Shown piece after piece: positions 8,179 through 16,975 of a DNA stretch of 64,000 bases. Origin of the DNA: Thermus parvatiensis. GTDB lineage: Bacteria > Deinococcota > Deinococci > Deinococcales > Thermaceae. Position numbers and translations under genes: made by a program. Position 1 is the first letter of the stretch. Every line of letters begins with the position of its first letter. Location: contig NZ_CP014141.1 of the NCBI RefSeq assembly GCF_001535545.1, positions 682,001 to 746,000 of the forward strand. The letters are read 5' to 3'. The notes under the pieces were generated by a model. The model saw only the letters and a program-made list of their open reading frames with translations. It did not search any database and was not told where the DNA came from.

Positions 8179-8486
8179 CCCGTGTTCTCCCGAAGCCAGT
8201 CCAGGTACTCCCGGTTCCCCTCGGCGATGGGCAGGGCCACGATCTCGGGCACGGTGTAGGGGTGGAGGGCCTTGACCCTTTCCTTGAGCTTAGGGAAGGC
8301 GTGGGTGGTGGTCTTGACGAGGAGGAGAAGCTCCTGGTCTTCCACCACCTCCCCCTGCCAGCGGTAGATGGAGGTGAGGCCGGGGACGATGTTCACGCAG
8401 GCGGCCAAGCGCTCCTCCACCAGGGCCTTGGCGATGGTCCTCGCCACCTCCTCGCTCGGCACCGTGATGAGCACGACCTCTTCCAT
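8175..8486 (-). CDS. cutA: Divalent-ion tolerance protein CutA
   Basis: The 103-residue sequence [36 protein letters not shown]... is the CutA1 trimeric ferredoxin-like fold protein; I recognise it as the thermophilus protein of known structure. The family signatures AACVNIVPGLTSIYRWQGEV and HPYTVPEIVALP are present. CutA proteins bind copper and other divalent metals, but their physiological role is unclear. The ATG at 8486 shares a base with the gyrA TGA (TGATG), and a GTG three bases earlier is also possible. Co-translation with gyrA is likely. Confidence 0.93.
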   Translation of the reverse strand: MEEVVLITVPSEEVARTIAKALVEERLAACVNIVPGLTSIYRWQGEVVEDQELLLLVKTTTHAFPKLKERVKALHPYTVPEIVALPIAEGNREYLDWLRENTG

Positions 8487-10902
8487 CACTTTTCCTCCTC
8501 CACCACGAAGGCGCTCGCCACCTCGTCGTCCTCCGGGAGGTTCATCACCTTGACGCCGGCGGTGGCCCGGGAGTACTGCCGGATCTCGGCCACGGGGGTG
8601 CGGATGGCGAGGCCCTTACGGGAGAGGACCAAGAGGTCCTCCCCGCCCCGGACCTTGAGCAGGGCGGCGAGCCTCCCCACCTTGGTGGAGACGGCGTAGG
8701 TGATGACCCCCATCCCGCCCCGGCCCTGGAGGGGGTACTCGGAAAGGGGGGTGCGCTTGCCGTAGCCCCGGGTGCTCACGGAGAGGAGGTCCACCATCTC
8801 CCCGGGCTTCACCACCACCAGGGAGACCACGCGGTCCTCGGGCTTCTTGAAGCGGACGCCGATCACCCCTTGGGTGTCCCGCCCCGTGGCCCGCACCTCC
8901 TCCAGGGGGAAGCGGATGGCCTGGCCCTCTTGGGTGGCCAGGATGGCCTCGTCCTCGGGGTCGGAGAGGGCGACCCCCACCAGGCGGTCCCCCTCCTGGA
9001 GCCTTATGGCGATGAGGCCCGCCTGGCCCAGGTTCTGGTACTCCTTGAGGGCGGTGCGCTTGACGAGGCCCTGCTCCGTGGCGAAGACCAGGTGGCCTTC
9101 CTGGTCCAGGCCCCGCACGGAGAGGAGGGCGGCCACCTCCTCGTCCTCGGCGAGGGGGAGGAGGCTTTTCACGTGGACCCCCCGGGCCTGGCGGCCCATC
9201 TCGGGAAGCTCGTAGACCTTGAGGCGGTAGACCCGGCCCCGGTTCGTGAAGAGGAGGAGGTCGTCGTGGGCGTCGGCCACGAAGACCTGGGTGGCCTCGT
9301 CCTCCTCCTTGGTCCTGCCCGCCAAAAGGCCCTTCCCCCCCGGCCCTGGGCCCGGTAGCTCTCCAGAGGGAGGCGCTTGAGGAAGCCCTGGGCCGTGAGG
9401 GTGATGACCATGGGCTCGTCCTCAATCAGGTCCTCGGGGTTGAAGGTCTCCTCAAACTCGGTGATGAGGGTGCGCCGCGCGTCCCCGTACTTCTCCTTGA
9501 CCCGGAGGAGGTCGGCCTTGACCTCGGCGAGGAGGCGGGCCTCGTCCTCGAGGATCGCCTTCAGGCGGGCGATCTCCTCCATGAGCCCCCGGTACTCCTC
9601 CAAAAGCTTCTCCCGTTCCAGGGCCACGAGGCGCTGGAGGCGCATGTCCAGGATGGCCTGGGCCTGGGCCTCGGAGAGGCCGAAGCGTTCCATGAGGGCG
9701 ATGCGGGCCTTGGGGGCGTCCTCGGAGCCGCGGATCAGGGCGATGACCTCGTCAATGTGGTCCAGGGCGATGAGGAGCCCTTCCAGGACGTGGGCCCGCT
9801 CCTCCGCCTTCCTGAGCTCAAAGAGGCTCCGGCGGCGCACCACCTCCTTGCGGTGGTCCAGGTAGTGGCGCATCAGGTCCAGGAGGGAGAGGACCTTGGG
9901 CTCCCCGTCCACGATGGCGAGGAGGTTCACCGTGAAGGAGGTCTGGAGGGCGGTGTGCTTGTAGAGCTGGTTCAGGACCACCTGGGGGTTGGCGCCCCGC
10001 TTGAGCTCAATGGCGATCCTCAGGCCCTGCCGGTCGGACTCGTCCCGGAGGCCCACGATGTCCTCAATTTTCTTGGCCTTGACCAGGGCGGCGATCTGGG
10101 CGATGAGGCTCGCCTTGTTCACCTGGTAGGGGATCTCCGTCACCACCAGGACGGGCCTCTGCCCCTTCTCCTCCACCCGCACCTTGGCCCGCACCTTGAG
10201 GCTTCCCCGCCCGGTGGCGTAGGCCTCCTTGATGCCCTTCTTGGAGAGCTTCCCCCCGGTGGGGAAGTCGGGGCCGGGGAGGTGGCGCATGACCTCTTCC
10301 AGGGTGATGGCGGGGTTTTCGATCATGGCCACCAGGGCGTCCACCACCTCGGAGAGGTTGTGGGGCGGGAGGCTCGTGGCCATGCCCACGGCGATGCCGC
10401 TTGAGCCGTTCACCAGGAGGTTGGGGATGGCGGCGGGCAGGACCTCGGGCTCCTTGAGGGAGCCGTCGTAGTTGGGGCGGAAGTCCACCGTGTCCTTGTC
10501 AATGTCCAAAAGCATCTCCGCCCCGATGGGGGAAAGCCTGGCCTCGGTGTAGCGCTGTGCCGCCGGGGGGTCGCCGTCTATGGAGCCGAAGTTCCCCTGG
10601 CCGTCAATGAGGGGGTAGCGGAGGTTCCAGGGCTGGGCCATGCGCACCAGGGCGTCGTAGATGGCGGCGTCCCCGTGGGGGTGGTACTTGCCCATGACCT
10701 CGCCCACGATCTTGGCGCTCTTCACGTGCTTGCGTCCCGGCAGGACCCCTTCCTGGTAGGCGCCGAAGAGGATCCGCCTCTGGACCGGCTTGAGCCCGTC
10801 CCGCACGTCGGGCAGGGCCCGGTCCACGATGACGGACATGGCGTAGTTGATGAAGCTCTGCTTGAGTTCCTCGGTGATTTCTACAGGCAGTACCTGGGCC
10901 AT
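8486..10902 (-). CDS. gyrA: DNA gyrase subunit A (frameshift in C run)
   Basis: Reads [20 protein letters not shown]... with catalytic Tyr118 in [10 protein letters not shown] and the quinolone-region motif [10 protein letters not shown]. The breakage-reunion domain is followed by the C-terminal six-bladed propeller with the GyrA box QGRGGKG. The frame breaks exactly in that box: the seven-C run at 9335-9341 needs one more base, which gives a continuous 805-residue protein. GyrA is essential, so the break is almost certainly a sequence error. With GyrB it introduces negative supercoils. Position 79, equivalent to E. coli Ser83, is alanine. It leads an overlapping cluster with cutA and the nucleotidyltransferase pair. 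Confidence 0.95.
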
Positions 10903-10936
10903 AGCGCTCCTAGAAGGCGTTTAGACGCCACCTTCC

Positions 10937-10942
10937 ATTATA
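10937..10942 (-). promoter_or_regulatory. gyrA promoter -10 with structured leader
   Basis: A perfect TATAAT on the minus strand lies about 34 nt before the gyrA ATG, leaving a leader of roughly 27 nt. The leader contains the palindrome GGCGTTTAGACGCC (10916-10929) and a weak Shine-Dalgarno (AGGAG). The -35 is poor. The hairpin lies just upstream of the ribosome-binding site and could affect initiation. Confidence 0.65.
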
Positions 10943-10977
10943 GCACCGGGGGGCTTTGCGAATAAACGGGAAGAAAT

Positions 10978-11427
10978 TCAGAAACCTTTGCCCCCTACCT
11001 CCAGGGTTTCCGCCAGGTAGACCAGGGCGAGCTTGTAGGAGAGGGGCCCGAAGCCGGAGACGATCCCCCGGCAGGCCGGAGCGGTCACGGAGTGGCGGCG
11101 GAACTCCTCCCGGGCGTGGAGGTTGGTGAGGTGGACCTCCACCACGGGGAGGGGTTGGGCACGGATGGCGTCCAGGAGGGCGTAGGAATAGTGGGTGAGC
11201 GCCCCGGGGTTGAGGACGATGGCCAAGAACCCCTCCTGGTGGGCCTGCTGCACCCACTCAATGAGCTGGCCTTCGTAGTTCGTCTGCCGGAAGACCACCC
11301 CGAGGCCGAGCTCCGCCCCCCAGGCCTCGCAGAGGGCCTCGAGCTCCTCCAGGGTGGTGCGCCCGTAGACCTCGGGTTCCCGCCTGCCCAGAAGGTTCAG
11401 GTTGGGGCCGTTCAGGATGAGGACCAT
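10978..11427 (-). CDS. aroQ: 3-dehydroquinate dehydratase, type II
   Basis: A 149-residue protein with the type II dehydroquinase signatures LILNGPNLNLLGRREPEVYG (active-site Asn, Arg and Tyr), NPGALTHYSYALLDAI, and EVHLTNLHAREEFRRHS. It converts 3-dehydroquinate to 3-dehydroshikimate in the shikimate pathway, as a cytoplasmic dodecamer. A Shine-Dalgarno (AAAGGAG) precedes the ATG. It lies 36 nt downstream of the methyltransferase gene and is probably co-transcribed with it; the strong gyrA promoter follows it. Confidence 0.95.
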   Translation of the reverse strand: MVLILNGPNLNLLGRREPEVYGRTTLEELEALCEAWGAELGLGVVFRQTNYEGQLIEWVQQAHQEGFLAIVLNPGALTHYSYALLDAIRAQPLPVVEVHLTNLHAREEFRRHSVTAPACRGIVSGFGPLSYKLALVYLAETLEVGGKGF

Positions 11428-11463
11428 GGGGGCTCCTTTGCCTTCCAGGATACCCCGGGCCGG

Positions 11464-12684
11464 CTAAAGGCGGAGGAGGGAGAGGACCTCCACGTGGTGG
11501 GTGAAGGGGAAGAAGTCGTAGGGGCGGGCGAAGGCGAGGCGGTAGCCCCCCTGGACCAGGGCCCCCACGTCCCGCGCCCAGGTGGCGGGGTCGCAGGACA
11601 CGTAGAGGATCTCCCGGGGGCGGGTCTCCTTGAGGTAGGCCCGCACCTCGGGGGAAAGCCCCGCCCGGGGCGGGTCCACCACCACGAGGTCAAAGGCGCC
11701 CAGGGCCTCGGCCTTGCGGGCGTCCATGCGGAGGAAGCGGACGTTTTCTGCCCCGAGGCGCTTCCGGTCCATCTCCCCCCGGCGCACCGCCTCCTTGCTG
11801 ATCTCCACCGCCACCACCTCCTCGTAGCGGGGTGAGAGGAGGAGGGAAAAAAGGCCCGATCCGGCGTAAAGCTCCAGCGCCCGCCTTCCCCCCAAGACCA
11901 GCGTGCGGGCCTCCTCCAGGAGGTCCCCCGCCGCCAAAGGGTTCACCTGGCTGAAGCTTTCCACGCTTACCGTGGCCTTTAGAGGGCCGAAGGCCTCGAG
12001 GAGGGTGCGCTCTCCGGCGAGGGGCGTGACCCGGCCCCGGAAGCGCCCCTTGGGGGAGGGCTCGGCCCAGACCACCCCGGCGAAGCCCTCCTTCACCAGG
12101 GCCTTGGCGGGGCGCTTTAGGGCCTCGGGAACCCCCCCGACGAGACCGAGGAGGACCTTGCCCTCTAGAAGGCTTCCCCTAAGGGCCACCTCCTCCACGG
12201 GGAGGGGCCAGAGCTTTAGGACATCAAAAGCCCAGGCCAGGGGCTCGGCGAGAAGGGGGTCTTCTTCCAGGCGGTGGAGCTCGCGGCTTTCCGGCAGGCG
12301 GTAGGCCAAGCCCCCCAAGGGGTGGCGGGCGTACTGGGCGGCGGTGCGGTAGGCGAGAGGCCTGGGGGAGGGGTGGATGGGGGCTAGGGGGGCCTCCAGC
12401 TTGGCGACCCGTTCCAGGGCGTCACTCACCAGGGCTTCCTTCAGGGGGAGCTGGGCCTCGTAGGCCAGAGGGAGGTCGGCGGAAGGGGGAAGGGGCTCGG
12501 GGTAGCGGGCAGGGTGGGGCTCTAGGATCTCGGGGGCCTCCAGGAAGAGGGTGCCCTTTTTCCACTTGGGCTCCCCCCGCACCAGCTCCCCGGGGAGGGC
12601 CCCCTTCACCAGGACCACCCCCCTTTCGGTGCGGGCCAGACCGTACCCCCCGGGCACCAGTTTCTCCACGCGAAAGGTCAGCAC
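11464..12684 (-). CDS. TRAM-domain RNA (uracil-5-)methyltransferase, RlmD/TrmA family, lacking the Fe-S cysteines
   Basis: A 406-residue protein. The N-terminal TRAM domain ([19 protein letters not shown], residues 5-23) is followed by a Rossmann SAM domain: [33 protein letters not shown], and the catalytic-cysteine motif [12 protein letters not shown]. The region that carries the 4Fe-4S cysteines in RlmD (PxCxxxxxCGGC) reads [14 protein letters not shown] here, so the cluster is absent. The family makes m5U in 23S rRNA or tRNA; the exact target cannot be assigned. The start is a GTG with a leaderless TAGGGT -10 6 nt upstream. Confidence 0.88.
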   Translation of the reverse strand: MLTFRVEKLVPGGYGLARTERGVVLVKGALPGELVRGEPKWKKGTLFLEAPEILEPHPARYPEPLPPSADLPLAYEAQLPLKEALVSDALERVAKLEAPLAPIHPSPRPLAYRTAAQYARHPLGGLAYRLPESRELHRLEEDPLLAEPLAWAFDVLKLWPLPVEEVALRGSLLEGKVLLGLVGGVPEALKRPAKALVKEGFAGVVWAEPSPKGRFRGRVTPLAGERTLLEAFGPLKATVSVESFSQVNPLAAGDLLEEARTLVLGGRRALELYAGSGLFSLLLSPRYEEVVAVEISKEAVRRGEMDRKRLGAENVRFLRMDARKAEALGAFDLVVVDPPRAGLSPEVRAYLKETRPREILYVSCDPATWARDVGALVQGGYRLAFARPYDFFPFTHHVEVLSLLRL

Positions 12685-12721
12685 GCCTCTACCCTAGCCC
12701 CTTTGGGGCTATGATGGAAGG
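12685..12721. promoter_or_regulatory. Back-to-back leaderless promoters around a palindrome
   Basis: This 37-bp gap separates the divergent methyltransferase and NarL-type genes. On the minus strand TAGGGT (12691-12696) is 6 nt from the GTG at 12684. On the plus strand TATGAT (12710-12715) is 6 nt from the GTG at 12722. Exactly between and touching both lies the inverted repeat AGCCCC-TTT-GGGGCT (12696-12710), a candidate operator that could control both promoters. Confidence 0.6.
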
Positions 12722-13369
12722 GTGATCCGGGTTCTTCTGGCGGACGACCACGCCCTCTTCCGCCAGGGGCTGAAAAGCCTTCTGGAGGCCGAGGGGGACT
12801 TCCGGGTGGTGGGGGAGGCCAAGGACGGATGGGAGGCCATGCGCCACGCCCTGGAGACCAAGCCCGACGTGATCCTCATGGACATCCAGATGCCGGGCCT
12901 GGACGGGGTGCAGGCCACCCAGGCCATCCTCAAGGAGTGGCCCCAGGCCAAGGTCATCATGCTCACCATGTACCGCCAGGACGCCTACGTCTTTGAGGCG
13001 GTGAAGGCGGGGGCCCGGGGCTACCTCCTCAAGGACGTGGACGCGAGGGAGCTGGTGGACGCCATCCGCCGCGTCCACGCAGGGGAGGTGCTTCTGGACG
13101 CGGAGCTTGCCGGGCACATCATCCAGGACTTCCGCGCCAAGAAGGAGGCCAGCCAGCCCCTCCACGCCGAGCTTTCCGAGCGCGAGGTCCAGATCCTGAG
13201 GCTGGTGGCCCAGGGGTACACCAACCAGGAGATCGCCGCCGAGCTTCAGCTTTCCGAGAAGACGGTGCGCAACCGCCTTTCGGAGATTTTCCAGAAGCTT
13301 CACCTCAACAACCGGACCCAGGCGGCCCTTTACGCCATCCGGGAGGGGTTGGCGAGGCCCGAAGAGTGA
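12722..13369 (+). CDS. NarL/FixJ-family response regulator
   Basis: A 215-residue regulator. The receiver has ADD at 7-9, phosphoacceptor Asp54 in [10 protein letters not shown] and Lys in YLLKDVDA. The C-terminal LuxR-type helix-turn-helix runs [36 protein letters not shown] (about 150-187). No histidine kinase is adjacent, so this is an orphan unless its partner lies elsewhere. The GTG start has a leaderless -10 and no ribosome-binding site. The stop overlaps the M20 peptidase start by 4 nt. Confidence 0.9.
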   Translation: MIRVLLADDHALFRQGLKSLLEAEGDFRVVGEAKDGWEAMRHALETKPDVILMDIQMPGLDGVQATQAILKEWPQAKVIMLTMYRQDAYVFEAVKAGARGYLLKDVDARELVDAIRRVHAGEVLLDAELAGHIIQDFRAKKEASQPLHAELSEREVQILRLVAQGYTNQEIAAELQLSEKTVRNRLSEIFQKLHLNNRTQAALYAIREGLARPEE

Positions 13370-14364
13370 AGGTGGAGGACCCGCGGCGCTACCTCCTGGA
13401 GCTCGCCCCCCTTGCGGGGGAGGAGGCGAGGGGGGAGTACGTGGCCTCGAGGCTCCCCGGGGCCCGGAGGGACGGCCTCGGCAACGTTTGGGCCGGGGAG
13501 GGGAAGGTCCTTCTCCTGGCCCACCTGGACACCGTCCTCTCCCCAAAGCCCCCGAGGCGGGTGGGCGAGCGGCTCTATGCCCCTGGGGTGGGGGACAACA
13601 CGAGCGGGGTGGCCGTCCTCCTTTCCCTCCCCGAGCTTCCCGGGGTGGTGCGGGGCTTCACCGTGGGGGAGGAGGGCCTCGGCAACCTCAAGGGGGCGCG
13701 GGCTTTGGTGGAGGCCCTCTCCCCTGAGATGGTGGTGGCCGTGGACGGGTACCTGCCAGGGGTGGTGGACCGGGCCCTGGGCTCCGTGCGCCTTAGGGTC
13801 CGGCTCCAGGGGCCCGGGGGCCACGCCTGGGGGGACCGGCGGCTTCCCCACCCCGTGTTTGCCCTGGCGGAGGGGCTTTGCCGCGTTCGCGCCCTGGTGG
13901 AGGGGCGGGAGGACGCGAGCGTCAACGCAAGCGGCCTCGAGGGTGGCCAGGCGGTGAACGCCCTCCCCCAGGAGGCGGCCTGCCTCTTGGAGGTCCGGGC
14001 CTTGGAGGAGGCGGCCTTGGCCGCCCTGCTCCAAGGGGTGGAGGCGGCCTTCGCCGAGGCCGCACGGGCCCACCGGGTCAGGCTCGCCCTCGAGGTCTTG
14101 GGAAGGCGGCCTGCGGGCCGGACCGCCACGCCCCGCCTCCTTCAGGCGGCGGAAAGGGCTTTGGCGGAGGTGGGGGAGAGGCCCCAGTGGCTTCCTGGCT
14201 CCACCGACGCCAGCGCTGCCATTGAGCGGGGCATCCCCGCCTTGGGCTTCGGGGTGTACCGGGGTGGGGGGGCCCACACTCCGGAGGAGTGGGTCCTGCC
14301 GAATAGCCTCCTGGAGGGCCAGCGGGCCCTCCTCGCCCTCCTCCGCGGGCTTGGCGTAGGATAA
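13366..14364 (+). CDS. M20-family metallopeptidase/deacylase
   Basis: A 332-residue protein with the di-metal M20 landmarks: LLLAHLDTV (metal His and Asp), [13 protein letters not shown] (bridging Asp), [13 protein letters not shown] (catalytic Glu-Glu), [10 protein letters not shown] and the late [19 protein letters not shown] with [10 protein letters not shown]. It resembles LysK/ArgE/DapE-type deacylases and aminopeptidases, but the substrate cannot be set from sequence alone. Its start GTG overlaps the regulator stop (GTGA), so it is co-translated with the NarL-type regulator. The DUF2229 gene starts 6 nt after its stop. Confidence 0.85.
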   Translation: MKVEDPRRYLLELAPLAGEEARGEYVASRLPGARRDGLGNVWAGEGKVLLLAHLDTVLSPKPPRRVGERLYAPGVGDNTSGVAVLLSLPELPGVVRGFTVGEEGLGNLKGARALVEALSPEMVVAVDGYLPGVVDRALGSVRLRVRLQGPGGHAWGDRRLPHPVFALAEGLCRVRALVEGREDASVNASGLEGGQAVNALPQEAACLLEVRALEEAALAALLQGVEAAFAEAARAHRVRLALEVLGRRPAGRTATPRLLQAAERALAEVGERPQWLPGSTDASAAIERGIPALGFGVYRGGGAHTPEEWVLPNSLLEGQRALLALLRGLGVG

Positions 14365-14370
14365 GGCGGT

Positions 14371-15245
14371 ATGCGCGTCGGCTTGGTCCACGGCTTCCTC
14401 TCCCGCCGCTACCTGGACTTCTGGCGGGCCTACCTCGAGGCCCTGGGCGTGGAGGTGGTGGAGGCCGCGCCTCCTCCCTCCGACCTCCCCTTCTGCCTTC
14501 CCGTGCAGCGCCTCCTTGCCCAGGTGGAGGCCCTCAAGGAAGCGGGGGTGGACTACCTTCTCCTTCCCGACCTGCAGGGCGGGGTGGAGTCGGAGCGGGG
14601 CGGGGGGCAGTGCCCTTGGCTTTTGGACCTGGAGGCCACCCTCCTCCGCTACTTCCCGGGCCTGCCCCCGGTGCTCAAGGTCCCGGCGGAGCTCTCCGAG
14701 CGGGTTTTGGGCCGGGCGGGGGAGGTGGGCCAGCTTCTTGTCCGCAACCCCATGCTCGTGGGCCGGGCCCTGGACCGTACCCGGAGGCTCCTCAAGCCTC
14801 CCCCGCCCCTCCCCACGCCTCAGGGGAGCGTGGGGGTCGTGGCCCAGCCCTACCTCCTGGAGGAGCCCGCCTTCCGCCGGGAGGTGGAGGCGGCCCTAAG
14901 GGCCCACGGCCTCGAGGCCTACTTCCCCGACCTACCCCCCGAGCGGCTCAGGGAGGAGGCGGACCGGCTTCTCCCCGTGGACCTGCCCACGGACCGGGAG
15001 CTCGTGGGGGCGATCCACTACCTGGGGCGGCTCGGCCGGGTCAAGGGCCTCGCCCTCGTGGTCTCCTACGCCTGCCCCCCATCCCGGGCCTTATGCGCAA
15101 GGCGGCCCGGCGTCTGGGCAAGCCCTACCGCCTCCTCACCCTGGGGGAGGACTGGCAGGAGCCCCTCGCCGCCCTCAAGGCGGAGATGGAAAGGGGCGAC
15201 CGGGGGGCTAGCGCCCCCCCGGCGGAAGGGCCGTTTACTTCTTGA
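14371..15245 (+). CDS. DUF2229 / acyl-CoA dehydratase activase-related protein (frameshift in C run)
   Basis: The protein begins MRVGLVHGFLSRRYLDFWRAYLEALGVEVVE, resembling the DUF2229 domain associated with 2-hydroxyacyl-CoA dehydratase activases, with VDYLLLPDLQGG and a conserved GQCPW. The frame breaks in the six-C run at 15075-15080. One added base continues it as CPPIPGLMRKAARRLGKPYRLLTLGEDW... to the stop at 15243, giving about 291 residues. No activase ATPase or dehydratase domain is attached, so it is a standalone version of unknown function. Its 3' end overlaps the convergent hup gene by 11 nt. Confidence 0.7.
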
Positions 15246-15528
15246 CCTTCTCCTTCAGGGCCTTACCGGGCTTGAAGGCGGGATACTGGGTGGCGGGGAT
15301 CTTGATCTTCTCCTTGGTGCCCGGCTTCACCCCGGTGCGGGCCTTGCGCTTGCGCACCTCAAAGGTGCCGAAGCCCGTGAGCTGGACCTTGCTCCCGTTG
15401 GCCAAGGCCTCCTCCACCTTGGCCAGTAGGGCGTCCACCACGGCCTTCACGTCCTTCTTCTTGAGCCCAGTGGCCTGGGCCACCTGATCCACCAGATCCG
15501 CTTTGGTCACCGTCTTCTTCGCAGCCAT
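15235..15528 (-). CDS. hup: HU-family nucleoid protein (DNA-binding protein II)
   Basis: A 97-residue histone-like protein: TKADLVDQVAQATGLKKKDVKAVVDALL (helical body), then LTGFGTFEVRKRKARTGVKPGTKEKIKIPA, the DNA-bending beta-arm, and VPAFKPGKALKEKV-type end (here YPAFKPGKALKEKVKK). It matches thermophilus HU apart from details I cannot check. HU dimers bind and bend DNA without strict sequence specificity. A strong promoter and a good ribosome-binding site (AAGGAGGTGAGAG) precede it, as expected for an abundant protein. Confidence 0.96.
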   Translation of the reverse strand: MAAKKTVTKADLVDQVAQATGLKKKDVKAVVDALLAKVEEALANGSKVQLTGFGTFEVRKRKARTGVKPGTKEKIKIPATQYPAFKPGKALKEKVKK

Positions 15529-15563
15529 CTCTCACCTCCTTGCTTCTTTGCCCTTCCGGGCGG

Positions 15564-15592
15564 AATATATCACGCTTAGAAGTGTTTCTCAA
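15564..15592 (-). promoter_or_regulatory. Sigma-A promoter of hup
   Basis: On the minus strand TTGAGA (15587-15592) is separated by exactly 17 bp from TATATT (15564-15569). A leader of about 30 nt with AAGGAGGTGAG leads to the hup ATG at 15528. This is one of the best consensus promoters in the window. Confidence 0.8.
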
Positions 15593-15632
15593 GGTCTAGT
15601 CCCTTTTCTATAAAAATCAGCAGCTAGGCACT

Positions 15633-16286
15633 TTAACGGAAGCATTGGCTTTCCCAGTAGCGAGGGGGCAGAAGATCCCGTACCCGGGCCTCAATCTCCC
15701 GGGTGAGCGCTTCCAGCTCCCGGTGGGAAACCTTGGACTTCCTAGGAACCGGTATGGGATCCCCATAGACCACCCGTACGGGGCGGCAGGGGCGGAAGAG
15801 CTTCTTCCCCACGGGCCAGGCTTCCTCCGTGCCCACCACGGCCACGGGGACCACGGGGCTTCCCGTGCGCAGGGCGATGGCCGCCACCCCGGTCTTGAAG
15901 GGCTGGAGCTTGCCGGTGCGGCTTCGGGTGCCTTCCGGGAAGATGCCGAAGGCCATGCCCCGCTCCAGGGCGCGGATGGCGCCCTTCACGGCGCTCAAGT
16001 CCCCGCTTCCCCGCTCCACGGGGATGGCGTAGAGCCGGGGAAGGAGCCAGGAGAGGAGGGGCAGGCGGAAGACGTCCGCCCGGGCCATGAAGCTCACGGG
16101 GCGCTTGATCCCCGCCCCGACGACGATGGGGTCCAGGATGGAGAGGTGGTTCGCCGCCAGGATCACGGGGCCTTCGGCCGGGACCTTCTCCGCGCCTTCC
16201 ACCCGGTAGTGGAAGAGAAGGCGGAGAAGGAAGCGGGCCAGGTGCCAGGAGGCCCGGTAGACGGGGTTGGGCTGGGCTGCGCTCAC
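15633..16286 (-). CDS. plsC: 1-acyl-sn-glycerol-3-phosphate acyltransferase
   Basis: A 217-residue PlsC/LPLAT-family enzyme with the acyltransferase block I NHLSILD (HX4D), block II around SFMARADVFRLP and block III FPEGTRSRTGKLQPFKTGVAAIA. It acylates lysophosphatidate to phosphatidate in membrane lipid synthesis at the cytoplasmic membrane face. The start is a GTG at 16286. The stop of the endonuclease V gene lies 5 nt upstream, so nfi and plsC are likely co-transcribed. Paralogous acyltransferases with other substrates cannot be excluded. Confidence 0.85.
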   Translation of the reverse strand: MSAAQPNPVYRASWHLARFLLRLLFHYRVEGAEKVPAEGPVILAANHLSILDPIVVGAGIKRPVSFMARADVFRLPLLSWLLPRLYAIPVERGSGDLSAVKGAIRALERGMAFGIFPEGTRSRTGKLQPFKTGVAAIALRTGSPVVPVAVVGTEEAWPVGKKLFRPCRPVRVVYGDPIPVPRKSKVSHRELEALTREIEARVRDLLPPRYWESQCFR

Positions 16287-16291
16287 GGGGC

Positions 16292-16972
16292 CTAGTCTAA
16301 GGCCTTGAGGGCCCGGCCCGCCTCCAGGTGGGCGAGGCGGAGGGGCTCGGGGAGGCGGAAGCGGGTGGGCAGGCGGCGTACGAAGCGGAGGGCCTCCTCG
16401 AGGCCCACCCGGTGCCCCGGGGAGACGTAAAGGGGTTTTACCCCCGTGCGGCTCCGGTAGACGTAGCCCAGCGGGCGGCCGTCCGGGGCGAGGAGGCGCA
16501 CCGCCGCCCCCTTTTCCTCGGGCAAGGGGGCTTCGGGCCTGCCGTAGAGGAGCCGCTTGGCCACGCCCACGCTGGGAAGGTCCAGGTGGACCCCCAGGTG
16601 GCTCGCGATCCCCAGGCCCCGGGGGTGGGCCACCCCCTGGCCGTCCACCAGGAGGGCCTCCGGGGCCTCGGGAAGGGCGGCGAGGGCCTCCAGGTAGGCC
16701 GGGGCCTCGCGGAAGGAGAGGAGGCCGGGGACGTAGGGGAAGAGGGCCTCCTCGGGGAGGAACGCGGTGGCCACGTGGAGGGGGCCTTTTTCCAGGTCGT
16801 AGAGGAGGGCCACGGCCACGAGGGGCCGGCCCTGCTTGTGGGAGGCGTCCAGGGCGGCGATGCGCCGCACCCCTTCTAGGCTCCCCACAAGCCGCACCTT
16901 CCCCGCCAAGGCCCGCTGCAGGACCAGGGCCTCCTCGGGGTGGGCGGGCTTGGGGAAGGGGGGCGGGCGCAC
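16292..16972 (-). CDS. nfi: Endonuclease V (deoxyinosine 3' endonuclease)
   Basis: A 226-residue protein with the endonuclease V motifs AALDASHKQG (first catalytic Asp), FPYVPGLLSFREAPAYLEAL, and LLVDGQGVAHPRGLGIASHLGV (second Asp and His), plus late GYVYRSRTGVKPLYVSPGH. It nicks DNA one base 3' of deaminated bases such as hypoxanthine, a load that rises at high temperature. The start is a GTG. It lies between the PGI-like gene (3-nt gap) and plsC (5-nt gap), all on the minus strand, so the three form one operon. Confidence 0.95.
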   Translation of the reverse strand: MRPPPFPKPAHPEEALVLQRALAGKVRLVGSLEGVRRIAALDASHKQGRPLVAVALLYDLEKGPLHVATAFLPEEALFPYVPGLLSFREAPAYLEALAALPEAPEALLVDGQGVAHPRGLGIASHLGVHLDLPSVGVAKRLLYGRPEAPLPEEKGAAVRLLAPDGRPLGYVYRSRTGVKPLYVSPGHRVGLEEALRFVRRLPTRFRLPEPLRLAHLEAGRALKALD

Positions 16973-16975
16973 GGC

